Assembly (NCBI GenBank): GCA_963729275.1
Contig: CAVSNH010000013.1
Span: 1,302,001 to 1,366,000, forward strand
Source of the DNA: CAVSNH01 sp963729275
GTDB taxonomy: Bacteria; Actinomycetota; Acidimicrobiia; Acidimicrobiales; RAAP-2
Length of the DNA stretch: 64,000 nucleotides
Direction: 5' to 3'
Shown here: piece by piece, positions 36,038 through 45,751 of the stretch
Position numbering within the stretch: the first letter of the stretch is position 1
Layout: each line of letters begins with the position of its first letter
Program-made: the position numbers and the translations under genes
Notes under the pieces: model-generated
What the model was told of the DNA's origin: nothing
Databases searched by the model: none
The model's input: only the letters and a program-made list of their open reading frames with translations

Positions 36038-36861
36038 TGCGTTCGCACGGGAGCCGGAGGCACTGCCGGGGGAAGGGTGTCCGACGGCTCGCCGACGATG
36101 AGGACGCCGCCGGGGCCCTCGTAGCGCTGCAGTGTGTCGTGGAAGACGGTGGTCGCCCATCCGCAGGAGGCCAAGGCCTCGTCCACTTCCGACGACGTGT
36201 AGATGTTGACCCACGGCTCGCCGATGGCGGCCACCATGCGCTGCCGGGTCCAGTGCCGAAGTCGGTAGGCGGTCGAGGTCCCCTTGGGCGCCACCAGAAA
36301 GCCAGCCGCCATCCGGCTGCCTGGCGCGGCGCGGTGTCGCAAGGCACGTAGGACGCGGTCGGCCACCGGGCGGGGCAGGTAAGCGAGGAGCCCCTCGACG
36401 AGAAACAGGGATGGTCGGGCACGGTCGTGACCGACCGCGTCCAGTGCGGCGCCGAGGTCGCCGTCGGTGAGGTCGACGGGCACGAAACGAATGGCACCGA
36501 CGTCGGCTCCGGCATCGAGGAGCCGGGCCCGCTTGTCGGACTGGGTGGACGGATGGTCGACCTCGAACCAGGTAACGCCCGGACTGGCGAAGCGAACCGG
36601 GCGACCGTCGTAGCCGGCCCCGACGATGACCACCTGGGTGCCGCCGCCTTCGATGGCGGCCAGGGTCAGCCGGTCGAAGAAGCGGGTTCGGCGCTCCATG
36701 CGGTCGTGGAAGCTCTTGGTCTCGGGGAACGGCGTCGAGCCCAGCGACCGGTAGAGGCGGAGCTCGGCGGCGGCATCGCCCGTCGGGATCTCGGGCCGCT
36801 CAAGCCCCGCACGTGTATGGGCCACGAAGCGGGCCGTGACCGACGGCTTGCCCGGTTTCAT
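36034..36861 (-). CDS. class I SAM-dependent methyltransferase (LCMT-like)
   Basis: 275 residues from ATG 36861, preceded by a strong AGGAGG. Motifs TQVVIVGAGYDGRPVRF, EVDHPSTQ and SLFLVEGLLAYL mark the leucine-carboxyl-methyltransferase-like family (TIGR00027) that is expanded in mycobacteria. The substrate is unknown. It overlaps capA at its stop. Confidence 0.88.
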   Translation of the reverse strand: MKPGKPSVTARFVAHTRAGLERPEIPTGDAAAELRLYRSLGSTPFPETKSFHDRMERRTRFFDRLTLAAIEGGGTQVVIVGAGYDGRPVRFASPGVTWFEVDHPSTQSDKRARLLDAGADVGAIRFVPVDLTDGDLGAALDAVGHDRARPSLFLVEGLLAYLPRPVADRVLRALRHRAAPGSRMAAGFLVAPKGTSTAYRLRHWTRQRMVAAIGEPWVNIYTSSEVDEALASCGWATTVFHDTLQRYEGPGGVLIVGEPSDTLPPAVPPAPVRTQ

Positions 36862-37064
36862 GGAACCTCCTGGACGCCGCCGCGGCCACCCGAGTCGCCA
36901 GTGGCCGCAAGCTACCACTGCCTCCCTTCGGCGCCGGCTCGGGATGCGAGACCGTCGACCGCGCCACCGCCATGGATCGCCACCCGGCAATGGCACCCCC
37001 CAAGCCGCTCGCGACGAGCGGCGCTACCGTGGGCGCCTCGAACCCGAAGGGAGGCCGGAAGCCT

Positions 37065-38291
37065 GTGCAGGCATTGGTCTGGGGAGTCAAGCCCGAGCCG
37101 TGGGAGGCGCCCGATCCGTCCAACCGGTTGCTCGCCGGTCTGGCCCGGGTGCCCATGCGTCTCGAGGACCGCGACGTGCCCACCCCGCCGGCCGACGACT
37201 GGGTGGTGGCGAAGACCCGGCTCACCGGCATCTGCGGCTCCGAGTCGAAACAGGTCTTCGGCGACTTCACCGACGCGTACAACGACAGCGCGCTGGCCGG
37301 GTTGTTCTCCTTCCCCATGGTCATGGGCCACGAGGTGGTCGCCGAGGTCACCGAGCTCGGCCCGGCCGCCGTCGGGCTCGAGGTTGGTCAGCGGGTGGTG
37401 CTCAACCCGTGGCTCACCTGCCTGCCCCGAGGGCTCGATCCCTGCCCGTCGTGCCAGGTCGGCGACCTGAGCATGTGCTGGCACTTCACCGAGGGTCGCC
37501 TTTCGCCGGGCATTCACACGGGGACGTGCAAAGACGCGCCGGGCGGTTTCGCCGACTACTTCCCGGCCCATCACACGATGCTCTTCCCGGTGCCCGACGA
37601 GGTTCCCGACGACGTGGCCGTGCTCGCCGACCCGGTATCGGTGTCGCTGCACTCGATCACCCGTCACCCGCCGCCGGAGGGCGGCAAGGCCATGGTCTAC
37701 GGGGCCGGTGCACTGGGCCTGGCCGCCACCGGGCTGCTGCGAGCCCTACGACCCGATGTCGAGGTCCTGGTGGTGGCGGCCCACCCGACACAGCGCGCCC
37801 TGGCCCGTTCGCTCGGTGCCGAGGTCATCGCCCACGAGCCGGCCGATGCCGTGGTCGAGCAGGCCACGTCGTGGTCGGGTGGCACCCTCATGCCCACGCC
37901 CATGGGCATCCCGATGGCCCACCCCGGGGCCATCGACGTCGTCTACGACACGGTGGGCACGACCGAGACCTCGGAGGTGGCCGTGCGGGTGCTGCGGGCC
38001 CGCGGCACTCTGGTCAAGAGTGGCGTGAACCCGCCGGAGCGGTGGGAGTGGTCACCGCTCTATTTCAAGGAGATCTCGTGGGTCGGCTCGAACGCCTTTG
38101 GCGTCGAGACCCTCGACGGCAAGCGTCAACACGCCATCGCCCACTACCTCGACCTGGTGGCGGCCGGCCGTCTCGACCTCTCGGGGATGCTGACCCATAC
38201 CTTCCGCCTTCCGGAGTGGCGTGACGCCTTCACCGTCCTCGCCACCCAGGACGACTCCGGCGCCGTCAAGGTCGCCTTCGACTTCCGCTAG
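37065..38291 (+). CDS. zinc-dependent alcohol dehydrogenase (MDR)
   Basis: 408 residues from GTG 37065, with GGGAGG 10 bases upstream. Catalytic zinc Cys in TGICGSES, His in MGHEVVAEV, and the four structural-zinc Cys in LTCLPRGLDPCPSCQ...MC. The cofactor fold starts VYGAGALGLAATGLL. Belongs to the medium-chain alcohol/threonine dehydrogenase-like family. Substrate unknown. It precedes a run of same-strand genes up to 43175. Confidence 0.92.
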   Translation: MQALVWGVKPEPWEAPDPSNRLLAGLARVPMRLEDRDVPTPPADDWVVAKTRLTGICGSESKQVFGDFTDAYNDSALAGLFSFPMVMGHEVVAEVTELGPAAVGLEVGQRVVLNPWLTCLPRGLDPCPSCQVGDLSMCWHFTEGRLSPGIHTGTCKDAPGGFADYFPAHHTMLFPVPDEVPDDVAVLADPVSVSLHSITRHPPPEGGKAMVYGAGALGLAATGLLRALRPDVEVLVVAAHPTQRALARSLGAEVIAHEPADAVVEQATSWSGGTLMPTPMGIPMAHPGAIDVVYDTVGTTETSEVAVRVLRARGTLVKSGVNPPERWEWSPLYFKEISWVGSNAFGVETLDGKRQHAIAHYLDLVAAGRLDLSGMLTHTFRLPEWRDAFTVLATQDDSGAVKVAFDFR

Positions 38292-38326
38292 GCGATCCGG
38301 GCGCAGGCGAGAGCGAGGTCGGCGGC

Positions 38327-39562
38327 ATGCAGACACCGGCGTGGGCACCGGGATCGGTCGGTTCGGCCTACCGACATCCGTCGGGTGATGCGGACGACCT
38401 CACCTCCGGCCGGGCCTGGGCCGGATTGGTGGAGGCACTCGGTCGCGCCGGCCGAGTGCTCCAGGGAGATCGCGTGCCCCACGAGGCGGTCGACCAGGCC
38501 GCCGGGTACCGGCACCTGCTCGTGGTCCTGGCCCTGGGCATCGACGAGGCGTTGCGCGGTTCGGACCCCTATGATCCCGACTTCGCCCCGGCCAACGTGG
38601 ACAACGTGCTCAAGTGGGGCATGGACTGTCCGGACGCGGCGTATTCGGGCGCGTCCATCCGGGGTGACGCCACCTACGTGATCCGGGGTCGACGCAACAC
38701 CGTCCGGTATCTCGGCTTCCAGGTCATGGGCGGGATGGCCAACACCGGCAATGTGGTGGCCGACGACCTCACCACCGACGCCGACGGCAACTTCGAGCTC
38801 GTGCTGTCGGCCACGGAGCACCCGGGCAACTGGATGGCTCTCGAGGCCCAGAGCTCGTCGATCGTCGTGCGCCAGTTCTTCTACGACTGGACGAACGAGC
38901 GCCCCGCCGCCCTCTCCATCGAGTGCACCGACCGCCCGGACGGTGCCGCCCTGCCGGTCGCGTCCTCGCCCCTCGACGCCGCTGGGGTGGCCGCCCAGCT
39001 CGATGCCCTCGGCGCCCACGTCGAGGCCAGCGTCGACTTCTGGCTCGACGTCGAGGAAAGTGGACGCAGCCAGGGGGTCAACTGCTTTCGCGAGCCGGCC
39101 GCCCTCACCCAGATGGGGGCGGCGGCCGAGAACGTGAGCACCTGGGGATCGTGGAGCCTGCTCGACCACGAGTGCCTCGTCATCGAGGTCACGCCGCCCG
39201 AGGCCCTTTATTGGAGCGTGTCCCTCGGCAACTTCTGGTGGGAGACCATCGACTACGCCCGGCGCCAATCGAGCCTCAACGGCCATCAGGCGATGCTCGA
39301 CGACGACGGGGTCTTCCGGGCGGTCGTGGCCCACCGCGATCCGGGCGTGGCCAACTGGCTCGACACGGCGGGCAACCATCACGGTGCCATGATCTTCCGT
39401 TGGCTGCGGGCGGCCGCCGCCCCGGTGCCCGAGGTCCGTGTGGTTGGACAGGGCGAGCTGTCCGAGGTGCTACCAAAGGACACCGTCCGGATGGACGCCG
39501 AGGCCCGCCGCAAGTTGCTCGACGAACGCGCCCGGGCCGTGCGCCGGCGTTTCCCCCGATAG
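38327..39562 (+). CDS. DUF1214 domain protein
   Basis: 411 residues, ATG start. The C-terminal half shows DUF1214 features (ALYWSVSLGNFWWETIDYA, SLNGHQA, ITEVTPPE-like acidic strand VIEVTPPEA). DUF1254/1214 proteins are common in actinobacteria and have no established reaction. The N-terminal half is globular without motifs. It lies 35 bases after the alcohol dehydrogenase, probably in its operon. Confidence 0.75.
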   Translation: MQTPAWAPGSVGSAYRHPSGDADDLTSGRAWAGLVEALGRAGRVLQGDRVPHEAVDQAAGYRHLLVVLALGIDEALRGSDPYDPDFAPANVDNVLKWGMDCPDAAYSGASIRGDATYVIRGRRNTVRYLGFQVMGGMANTGNVVADDLTTDADGNFELVLSATEHPGNWMALEAQSSSIVVRQFFYDWTNERPAALSIECTDRPDGAALPVASSPLDAAGVAAQLDALGAHVEASVDFWLDVEESGRSQGVNCFREPAALTQMGAAAENVSTWGSWSLLDHECLVIEVTPPEALYWSVSLGNFWWETIDYARRQSSLNGHQAMLDDDGVFRAVVAHRDPGVANWLDTAGNHHGAMIFRWLRAAAAPVPEVRVVGQGELSEVLPKDTVRMDAEARRKLLDERARAVRRRFPR

Positions 39563-39570
39563 GAGCTTCT

Positions 39571-40371
39571 ATGGATCTCGGTCTCGGCGGCGCCAAGGCG
39601 GTGGTCACGGGCGGGTCGAAGGGCATGGGCCGGGCCATCTCGGAGCGGCTGGCCGCCGAAGGCGCCCGGGTGGCCGTGCTTGCCCGCGGCCAAAGGGCGT
39701 TGGACGAGGCGGTCGACGCCCTGCACCGAGCCGGAAGCGAGGAATCGTTCGGGCTGTCCGTCGACTTCACGGACCAGCCGGCGGTCGAGGATGCCTTCGC
39801 CGAGCTCGGCCGGCGCTGGTCGTCGCTCAACGTGCTCGTCAACACCCTCGGACCCGGAGCCGGCCGGTTCGAGCAGCTCGACGACGCCGGCTGGGAGGCC
39901 ACCTTCTCGATCGGCCTCATGGCCGCAGTGCGGGCCGTGCGTGGGGCCCTCCCCCTTCTGCGGGCAGCCGAATGGGCCAGGATCGTCAACTTCTCGGCCC
40001 ACTCGACGCGGCGGCAGAGCCCGCTGCTCGTGGCCTACACCTCGTCCAAGGCCGCGGTGACCAGCTTCTCCAAGAACCTCTCGAAGTCGTTGGCCAAGGA
40101 AGGGATCCTGGTGAACACCGTGAGCCCCGGTTCGATCGTGACGGCCAGCTTCAGCGAGGGCCTACGCGCCGCCTTCGACGAGGAAGGGCTCGACCCCACC
40201 GATCCCTACGACGTCATGGACTGGATCGACCGGCACTTCCACCAGCCGGCCGACCTGGGTCGGGCCGGCCGTCCCGAGGAGGTGGCCTCGCTGGTGGCCT
40301 ACCTGGCCTCGAGGACGAACGGGTACGTGACCGGCGCCGACGTGAACGTGGACGGCGGCTCCGACTTCTGA
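39571..40371 (+). CDS. short-chain dehydrogenase/reductase
   Basis: 266 residues from ATG 39571, with AGGAG at 39561-39565, only 8 bases after the DUF1214 stop. TGGSKGMG cofactor loop, LVNTLGPG in place of the usual NNAG, and Ser in FSAHST with Tyr-x3-Lys in AYTSSKAA. Substrate unknown. Part of the plus-strand operon. Confidence 0.9.
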   Translation: MDLGLGGAKAVVTGGSKGMGRAISERLAAEGARVAVLARGQRALDEAVDALHRAGSEESFGLSVDFTDQPAVEDAFAELGRRWSSLNVLVNTLGPGAGRFEQLDDAGWEATFSIGLMAAVRAVRGALPLLRAAEWARIVNFSAHSTRRQSPLLVAYTSSKAAVTSFSKNLSKSLAKEGILVNTVSPGSIVTASFSEGLRAAFDEEGLDPTDPYDVMDWIDRHFHQPADLGRAGRPEEVASLVAYLASRTNGYVTGADVNVDGGSDF

Positions 40372-40390
40372 TGGCGCACTGAGGGCGACG

Positions 40391-41528
40391 ATGCTCGATG
40401 CCGACCATGTGGTCGAGTCAGCCATGGACCGAACGGGGCTGGCCGACTTCGGGGCAACCGGCTGGCGGGACGGGCTCGACCGGCTGGTCGACGCGCTCAA
40501 CCGAGAGGCGGACCTCACCGAGATGGGCACGCACATCCTCGGGTCGCGGCTCGAGATGCTGCTGGCCAACCGGCTCCGGGTCGCGGTCCACGGTGGACGC
40601 CAACCCGGACATCACGAAGGAGGAGGTCGAGGGACCGCTCGTCATCATCGGCCTGCCCCGAACCGGGACGACCGCGCTGAGCAACCTGCTCGCCGCCGAC
40701 CCCCAGGTCCGGTCGGTACGGTTGTGGGAATCGTCCGACCCGGTGCCTCCACCCGAGGCCGATCACCAGCACGACGACCCGCGGATCGAGGCTGCCACCA
40801 ACGGCCTCGAGCTCATGTACGAGACCTTCCCCCGCATGCGCTCGCTCCACTTCCAATCGCCGACCGGCCCGACCGAATGCCAGGACCTCCTCGGCATGGA
40901 GTTCCGCACGGCCCACTTCGACGGCATGGCCCGCGTCCCGAGCTACATGGAGTGGGTCGTCGACTGCGACATGACCGGTGCCTACGAGTCCCACCGGCAG
41001 GTCTTGCAGTTGCTCCAGTGGCACTGCCCGCCCCGGCTCTGGCATCTCAAGACGCCGGTGCACATGCTCGCCCTCGACGCGCTGCGGTCGTCCTACCCGT
41101 CGGCCAAGTTCGTCTGGACCCATCGTGACCCGGCCGCCGTGCTGGGCTCGGTGTGCAGCCTCATCGCCTACACACGGAGCTGGGCGTCCGACCGCGACGA
41201 CGCCGAGGAGCTCGGACGGGGCCAGCTCCTGTTGTGGGCCGAGGCCATCCGCCGAGCCCTCGACTTCCGCAACCGCATCGGCGAGGAGCACTTTGCCGAC
41301 ATCACCCACGCCGAACTGCAGTCGGACCCGGTCGGCGCGTTGAACGGCGCCTACGGCCGGTTGGGTCTCGAGCTCGGGGAGGGGCGCGGCCAGGTGGCGG
41401 CCTGGGCCCGTGCCCACCGGCCCGGCGCCGGCGGCGTCCACGAGTTCGCCCTCGACGATTTCGGCCTCGACGCCGGCGTCGTGCGCCAACGCTTCGCCGC
41501 CTACCTCGACCGGTTCCCGACGGACTGA
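40391..41528 (+). pseudogene. sulfotransferase-family gene with an apparent frameshift
   Basis: The frame from ATG 40391 reads as a normal N-terminus of the family (LDADHVVESAMDRTGLADFG, GSRLEMLLANRLRV) but loses sense near 40590. From about 40600 the frame one base further reads VDANPDITKEEVEG, then the PAPS-loop GLPRTGTTALSN and THRDPAAVLGSV and runs to 41528. A single inserted base between about 40578 and 40597 explains this; there is no homopolymer. Repaired length is about 379 residues. Sulfotransferases move sulfate from PAPS to alcohols or amines. It could be a real mutation or a sequence error. Confidence 0.75.
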
Positions 41529-41540
41529 GCGAGGACGTCG

Positions 41541-43175
41541 GTGCCCTTCCCACTCGCCCCTTTCCCGTCCCGCCGGGCGGCGCGGGGCATGGTGGTGGCG
41601 GCCGACCAGTTGGCCTCCATGGCCGGAGTGGCGACGCTCGAGCGAGGCGGCTCCGCCGCCGACGCAGCCGTCGCCGCGGCGGCGGTGATGGCCGTCGTGG
41701 GGCCACACCTCTGCGGCATGGGCGGTGACATGCTGGCCATGGTGAGCGGCCCGGGGGAGGCGCCGCGTGCGCTCTTGGCCGTGGGCCGGGCCGGCTCGGG
41801 AGTGGATCCCGCCGAACTGCGGGCCGAGGGTCACGACGTCATGCCGGTGCGGGGCGATCCTCGCAGCGTCCCCGTGCCGGCTGCCGTCGACGGATGGCTG
41901 GCCCTGCATTCCGCCTACGGGCGCATTGGCCTCGACGCCGTCCTCGAGCCGGCCATCTCCCTCGCCGAGGAAGGATTCTGCGCCTCCTTGCTGCTCGCTT
42001 TCGCCAGCCACCTGGTGGCCGGGCTGCCCGGCACCGACGAGCTCTGCCCCAATGGTCCACTCGAGCCGGGTGACCGGGTCCGGCTGCCCCGCCTGGCCCG
42101 CACCCTCCGGGCCATCGCCGGCGGAGGCCGCGACGCCTTCTACGGCGGTGCGTTCGGTCAGGCCCTCCTCGAGGTGGGCGGCGGCGTCTTTGGCGAGGCC
42201 GACCTCACCCACGACCTCGCCGTCTGGGACGAGCCCTTACGCCTTCGGGCATGGGGCCACGACCTGTGGACGGTGCCGCCGCCGTCGCAGGGCTACCTCA
42301 CCTTGGCCGGTGCCTGGGTGGCCGAGCAGGTGGGCCTCGGGACCGACCCGGAGGACCCGCTCTGGGCCCACGTCTGCGTCGAAGCGGCGACGGTCGCCGG
42401 GTCCGACCGCCCGGCCGTCCTCTTCGACGGCGCCGACGGGGACTCACTGCTCGACCGTTCTCGCCTGACCGGCCGGGCCGAGCGCATCCGGCCAGGCCGA
42501 ACCCTGGCCGACGACGTCGGTCCCGGCGACCTGGCACCGCCGCCGGGCGGCCGGCGCGGGGACGGCGACACCACCCACCTCTGTGCCGTCGACGACGACG
42601 GCCTGGGCGTCTCCCTCACCCAGTCCAACGCCCAAGACTTCGGCTCGCACCTGGTGGCCGCGGCGGCCGGTGTGTTCCTCCACAACCGCGGCGTCGGGTT
42701 CTCGTTGGTGAAGGACCATCCGGCCGAGTTGGCCCCGGGCAAGCGGCCGCCACACACGCTCTCGCCCATGCTCGTCACCGACGCCGAGGCGCGGCTCACC
42801 CATTTGCTGGGGGCCATGGGCGGGGATGCGCAGCCGCAGGTCCTCCTCCAGCTGTCGGCCAGGATGCTCCACGCCGGAGAGGACCCGGCCACGGCGTTGG
42901 CCGGCGCTCGCTTCGCTCTCGGTGCTCCGGCCGCCGGCCCCTTCCGTCTCTGGTGGGGGGAGCGCACGGTGTACGTGGAGGCCCATTCCCCGGCCGGATG
43001 GGTGCCGGGGCTCGTCGACCGCGGTCACCGGGTACGGTCGATCAGCGCCTTCGACCCGGTGGCGGTGGGCTGCGCGCAGGTCATCGCCTCGCCGCGGCCC
43101 CCGGGCCACGCGGCCTGGCACGCGGTCGGCGCCGCCGACCCCCGCAGCCCGGACGGTCAGGCCGCGGTCCGCTAG
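41541..43175 (+). CDS. gamma-glutamyltransferase family protein
   Basis: 544 residues, GTG start 12 bases after the sulfotransferase. Ntn-hydrolase of the GGT family: MVVAADQLASMAGVATLERGGSAADAAVA, GMGGDML and autoprocessing site GDTTHLCAVD with T344 the expected new N-terminal nucleophile, followed by VSLTQSN. No signal peptide is visible, unlike periplasmic GGTs. It may act on glutathione or on other gamma-glutamyl or acyl-amide compounds. Confidence 0.88.
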   Translation: MPFPLAPFPSRRAARGMVVAADQLASMAGVATLERGGSAADAAVAAAAVMAVVGPHLCGMGGDMLAMVSGPGEAPRALLAVGRAGSGVDPAELRAEGHDVMPVRGDPRSVPVPAAVDGWLALHSAYGRIGLDAVLEPAISLAEEGFCASLLLAFASHLVAGLPGTDELCPNGPLEPGDRVRLPRLARTLRAIAGGGRDAFYGGAFGQALLEVGGGVFGEADLTHDLAVWDEPLRLRAWGHDLWTVPPPSQGYLTLAGAWVAEQVGLGTDPEDPLWAHVCVEAATVAGSDRPAVLFDGADGDSLLDRSRLTGRAERIRPGRTLADDVGPGDLAPPPGGRRGDGDTTHLCAVDDDGLGVSLTQSNAQDFGSHLVAAAAGVFLHNRGVGFSLVKDHPAELAPGKRPPHTLSPMLVTDAEARLTHLLGAMGGDAQPQVLLQLSARMLHAGEDPATALAGARFALGAPAAGPFRLWWGERTVYVEAHSPAGWVPGLVDRGHRVRSISAFDPVAVGCAQVIASPRPPGHAAWHAVGAADPRSPDGQAAVR

Positions 43176-43301
43176 GCAGCCGAGGAGAACACCGGCGCAC
43201 CGACGGCCGGCATCCCTAACGGCGACCTTGACGATCCGTCAGCGCCCTCCGGTAGCCTGCGGCGACCCATCGGGTGGTGGGACCGAGTGAGGAGACCTCG
43301 C

Positions 43302-44033
43302 ATGCGGCGGATGGACATGCGGATGGACATGGAGCACAGGGAGTGTCGCGGGTCGAGGTCCTCGAGCGTTCGCAAGCGGATGGTTCTTCGGACGGTGGCC
43401 GCCGTGGCCTGCGTGGTCGTGGCCGGCCTCGGGGCGGCCTGTTCGAGTTCCAATCCCGCATCCTCGTCTACGTCCACGTCATCGTCGTCGGTGACGTCGA
43501 CGACCACCAGCGGGGCACTGTCCGACTCGGCCGTCCGGAGCCTGCAGACGGCGCTGACCAAGGTGGGTTGCTACCACGGCTCCATCGACGGCTCCGTCGG
43601 TCCGCAGACGACGCAGGCCATTCGCAGCTTCCAGGCTGCTTCCCATCTCGCGGTGGACGGTGTCTACGGCCCCGACACTGAAGGGCAGCTGCTCGCCGCC
43701 ACACGCATCGGCGCGCGCGTCTGCGTGGCGACGCCGGCGTCCACGACGACCAGCACGGCGGCGACGACCACGACGGTGGCAACGGCCGCCTCGGCCCCGT
43801 GCACGGCGGCGGCCGTCAGCACCGCCTTGGCGCCGGGCGAGACGGTCAATACCGTCAAGTGCGGCAACGGTTGGGCCGCGGGATCGTGGACGAATTCGAT
43901 GTATACGGCGGCCTACCTGCTCCGATCGAGCAACGGCGTCTGGGTGCAGCCACCGGCCAACGCATGTGCGAACCCGACTGGGCTCGGCATTCCGACCGCC
44001 GTACTCGACGTCTCACCCTGCAAGGTGTCCTGA
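43302..44033 (+). CDS. exported peptidoglycan-binding protein
   Basis: 243 residues from ATG 43302 with GAGGAG 7 bases upstream. A hydrophobic helix ends GLGAACSSS, a lipobox-like site. After a Ser/Thr linker, a peptidoglycan-binding domain 1 (LQTALTKVGCYHGSIDGSVGPQTTQAIRSFQ). A second Thr/Ala linker leads to a C-terminal domain with four Cys (CTAAAVS...VKCGNGWAAG), a type often seen in actinobacterial surface proteins. Likely a cell-wall-bound lipoprotein. The N-terminus repeats Met-Asp (MDMRMDM). Confidence 0.75.
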   Translation: MRRMDMRMDMEHRECRGSRSSSVRKRMVLRTVAAVACVVVAGLGAACSSSNPASSSTSTSSSSVTSTTTSGALSDSAVRSLQTALTKVGCYHGSIDGSVGPQTTQAIRSFQAASHLAVDGVYGPDTEGQLLAATRIGARVCVATPASTTTSTAATTTTVATAASAPCTAAAVSTALAPGETVNTVKCGNGWAAGSWTNSMYTAAYLLRSSNGVWVQPPANACANPTGLGIPTAVLDVSPCKVS

Positions 44034-44207
44034 GGCGTCGCCCTCGCGTCCTTGCGAGCCCGTCGGCGTGACAAGATCTGGCACAGCCTTCACACCATGT
44101 GAGAGCCATGCTGTTTCCCTGGCCCGGCCCGCATGACCTGTGACCTGGGACGCAGGGTTTCTCAGCCGGAGCCAGCGCCCGCTTTCTCAGTGTGAATTAA
44201 TGGTGGT

Positions 44208-44221
44208 CCGGGTATTCCCGG
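44208..44221. repeat. short inverted repeat before the membrane protein gene
   Basis: CCGGG-TATT-CCCGG lies 26 bases before the ATG at 44247 and overlaps a second small repeat (ATTCC/GGAAT). It could be an operator or leader hairpin; too short to be sure. Confidence 0.3.
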
Positions 44222-44246
44222 TATCGGAATCGCAGGAGAGACACAG

Positions 44247-45050
44247 ATGCCCGTCGTGAACTGGATCAACCACCATCGTCTGCTGGTCTCGGGGGTGAGC
44301 TTTGCGGTTCTGCTGGTCATCGCCGTGGCCGGCGGCATCTGGTTCTTCCTGCTGCGGACCACGGGGACCCAGATCGACCTCCGCCAGGCTCTCCGGCTCT
44401 ACCGCCAGGACCAGCATGGCTCGAGCCCTCGCACCGAGGGGGGGCTCCCGGCGCCCGGCGTCTACGTGTACCGGACGACCGGGGGCGAGAAGCTCAGCCT
44501 GGCCGGCATCTCTCGCACCTTCCCGTCGGCGAGCCACATGATCGTGACCGACAGCAAGTGCTCGTCGATGGACTGGGTTCCCCTCGAGCAACACATCGAG
44601 GGCATCCAGCTCTGCCGAGAGCCGGACGGTGCGCTCACCATGTCGCAGGCGTCGTCCGTCGAGTCGATCGCTGGCGTCAGCACGACACAGGTCACTCACT
44701 GCCCGTCCACGGACTATTTCATCCCGCCCCGCCCGCATGCCGGTCAACGCTGGTCCGCCGTCTGCCATGGACCCGGCCAGGTCGACAAGATCTCTGGCGA
44801 GGTCATCGGGACAACCACTCTCACCGTCAATGGGCGGACCGTGTCCGCTCTGCACACCCGCATCAACACGGCGGTGTCGGGCAACGCCACCGGGACCGAC
44901 CCCACCGATTACTGGGTCTCCCCCCAGACCGGTCTCATCTACCGCCAACGCGAAGAGGTGAGTGTGTCCCAGTCCATCGGCCCGCTCGGCGCCGTGCACT
45001 ACAACGAGGAGATGGCCATCAGCATGTCCTCGCTCCTCCCCGTTCAGTAG
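44247..45050 (+). CDS. single-pass membrane protein of unknown function
   Basis: 267 residues, ATG with AGGAGAG 6 bases upstream. One transmembrane helix (about 13-36) follows a short cytoplasmic tail; the rest is extracytoplasmic and begins with YVYRTTGGEKLSLAG. Four Cys are spread through the domain (SKCSS, QLCRE, THCPS, AVCHG) and may form disulfides. The beta-rich pattern with TLTVNGRTVSALH and YWVSPQTGLIYRQRE resembles LolA/outer-surface beta folds only loosely. Function unknown. Confidence 0.6.
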   Translation: MPVVNWINHHRLLVSGVSFAVLLVIAVAGGIWFFLLRTTGTQIDLRQALRLYRQDQHGSSPRTEGGLPAPGVYVYRTTGGEKLSLAGISRTFPSASHMIVTDSKCSSMDWVPLEQHIEGIQLCREPDGALTMSQASSVESIAGVSTTQVTHCPSTDYFIPPRPHAGQRWSAVCHGPGQVDKISGEVIGTTTLTVNGRTVSALHTRINTAVSGNATGTDPTDYWVSPQTGLIYRQREEVSVSQSIGPLGAVHYNEEMAISMSSLLPVQ

Positions 45051-45256
45051 CAAGGGTGAAGGGACCACTGCCGCCCGGCGGCCCGCCCGCCCGCTCGCCC
45101 GCCGCCGACCCAGGCTCCCTGACGTAGCCTGCTGGGGATCACCGAGGAAGGCGGCGTGAGCACCCCGATCTTCTTGTGCGTCTCGAACGGCCGAGTGCGT
45201 GACCGGATCGCGCACCCGGCGCCACGCGTAGTGTCTGGCGGCTGAGGGGTGCCGAC

Positions 45257-45688
45257 ATGACGGCGGCCAACCAATCGGCCTCTCCGGGCGGCGTTATGCC
45301 GCCCCGCCTCTCGATGGTCGTCCTCGGCGCCAGGGACGTGCCGGCCCTGCGTCGCTTCTATCGCGGTCTCGGGTGGCCCGAACGCCCCGGTGCATCAGAC
45401 GCGCTGGCCATGTTCGACCTCGGGGCCACGGTGCTCACCCTCCATCCCTCCTCACCGGACGGGGGGCTGTCACCGACGGAAGCTGTCGCTTCCTCGGCGG
45501 TGACGTTGGTCGTCGACGTCGACCGGCGGGAAGCGGTCGACGAGGCCGTGGCGGCCGCAGTCGAGGTCGGCGCCCAGCAGGTGTCCGCGCCCGCCGACCA
45601 GGCTTTCGGCGGACGCTCGGCCCTCGTGGCCGACCCGGAGGGCAATCGCTGGGAAGTGCTCTGGGTTTCTCGTGGCGAGCGTGGGTGA
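45257..45688 (+). CDS. VOC-family (glyoxalase/dioxygenase-like) protein
   Basis: 143 residues, ATG start. Vicinal-oxygen-chelate fold: LSMVVLGARDVPALRRFYRGLGW, FDLGATVLTL and ALVADPEGNRWEV are the usual family segments. The expected metal-site Glu is present (WEV), the first His position is less clear. Substrate unknown. Confidence 0.8.
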   Translation: MTAANQSASPGGVMPPRLSMVVLGARDVPALRRFYRGLGWPERPGASDALAMFDLGATVLTLHPSSPDGGLSPTEAVASSAVTLVVDVDRREAVDEAVAAAVEVGAQQVSAPADQAFGGRSALVADPEGNRWEVLWVSRGERG

Positions 45689-45716
45689 CCGCGGCTCGAG
45701 CTCCGTATCGGATGCC

Positions 45717-45746
45717 TTGATAGCTATATAACTAATTGGTTATGCT
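45717..45746 (+). promoter_or_regulatory. promoter for the ArsR-SRPBCC operon
   Basis: TTGATA at 45717-45722 and TATGCT at 45741-45746, separated by 18 bases. Transcription would start near 45752, which is the GTG start of the arsR-like gene, so the message is probably leaderless. This is the best promoter match I see in the window. Confidence 0.6.
45728..45743. promoter_or_regulatory. ArsR-type operator (inverted repeat)
   Basis: ATAAC and GTTAT are separated by 6 bases; the whole 16-bp site is a palindrome with one mismatched pair. It is AT-rich in a GC-rich region and overlaps the -10 element, the usual position for autorepression by an ArsR/SmtB protein. Confidence 0.55.
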
Positions 45747-45751
45747 TGGGC

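Noticed and set aside
40515..42212. Long minus-strand frame opposite the sulfotransferase and gamma-glutamyltransferase
   Set aside because: Shadow of conserved genes; considered because of the frameshift, but no family features.
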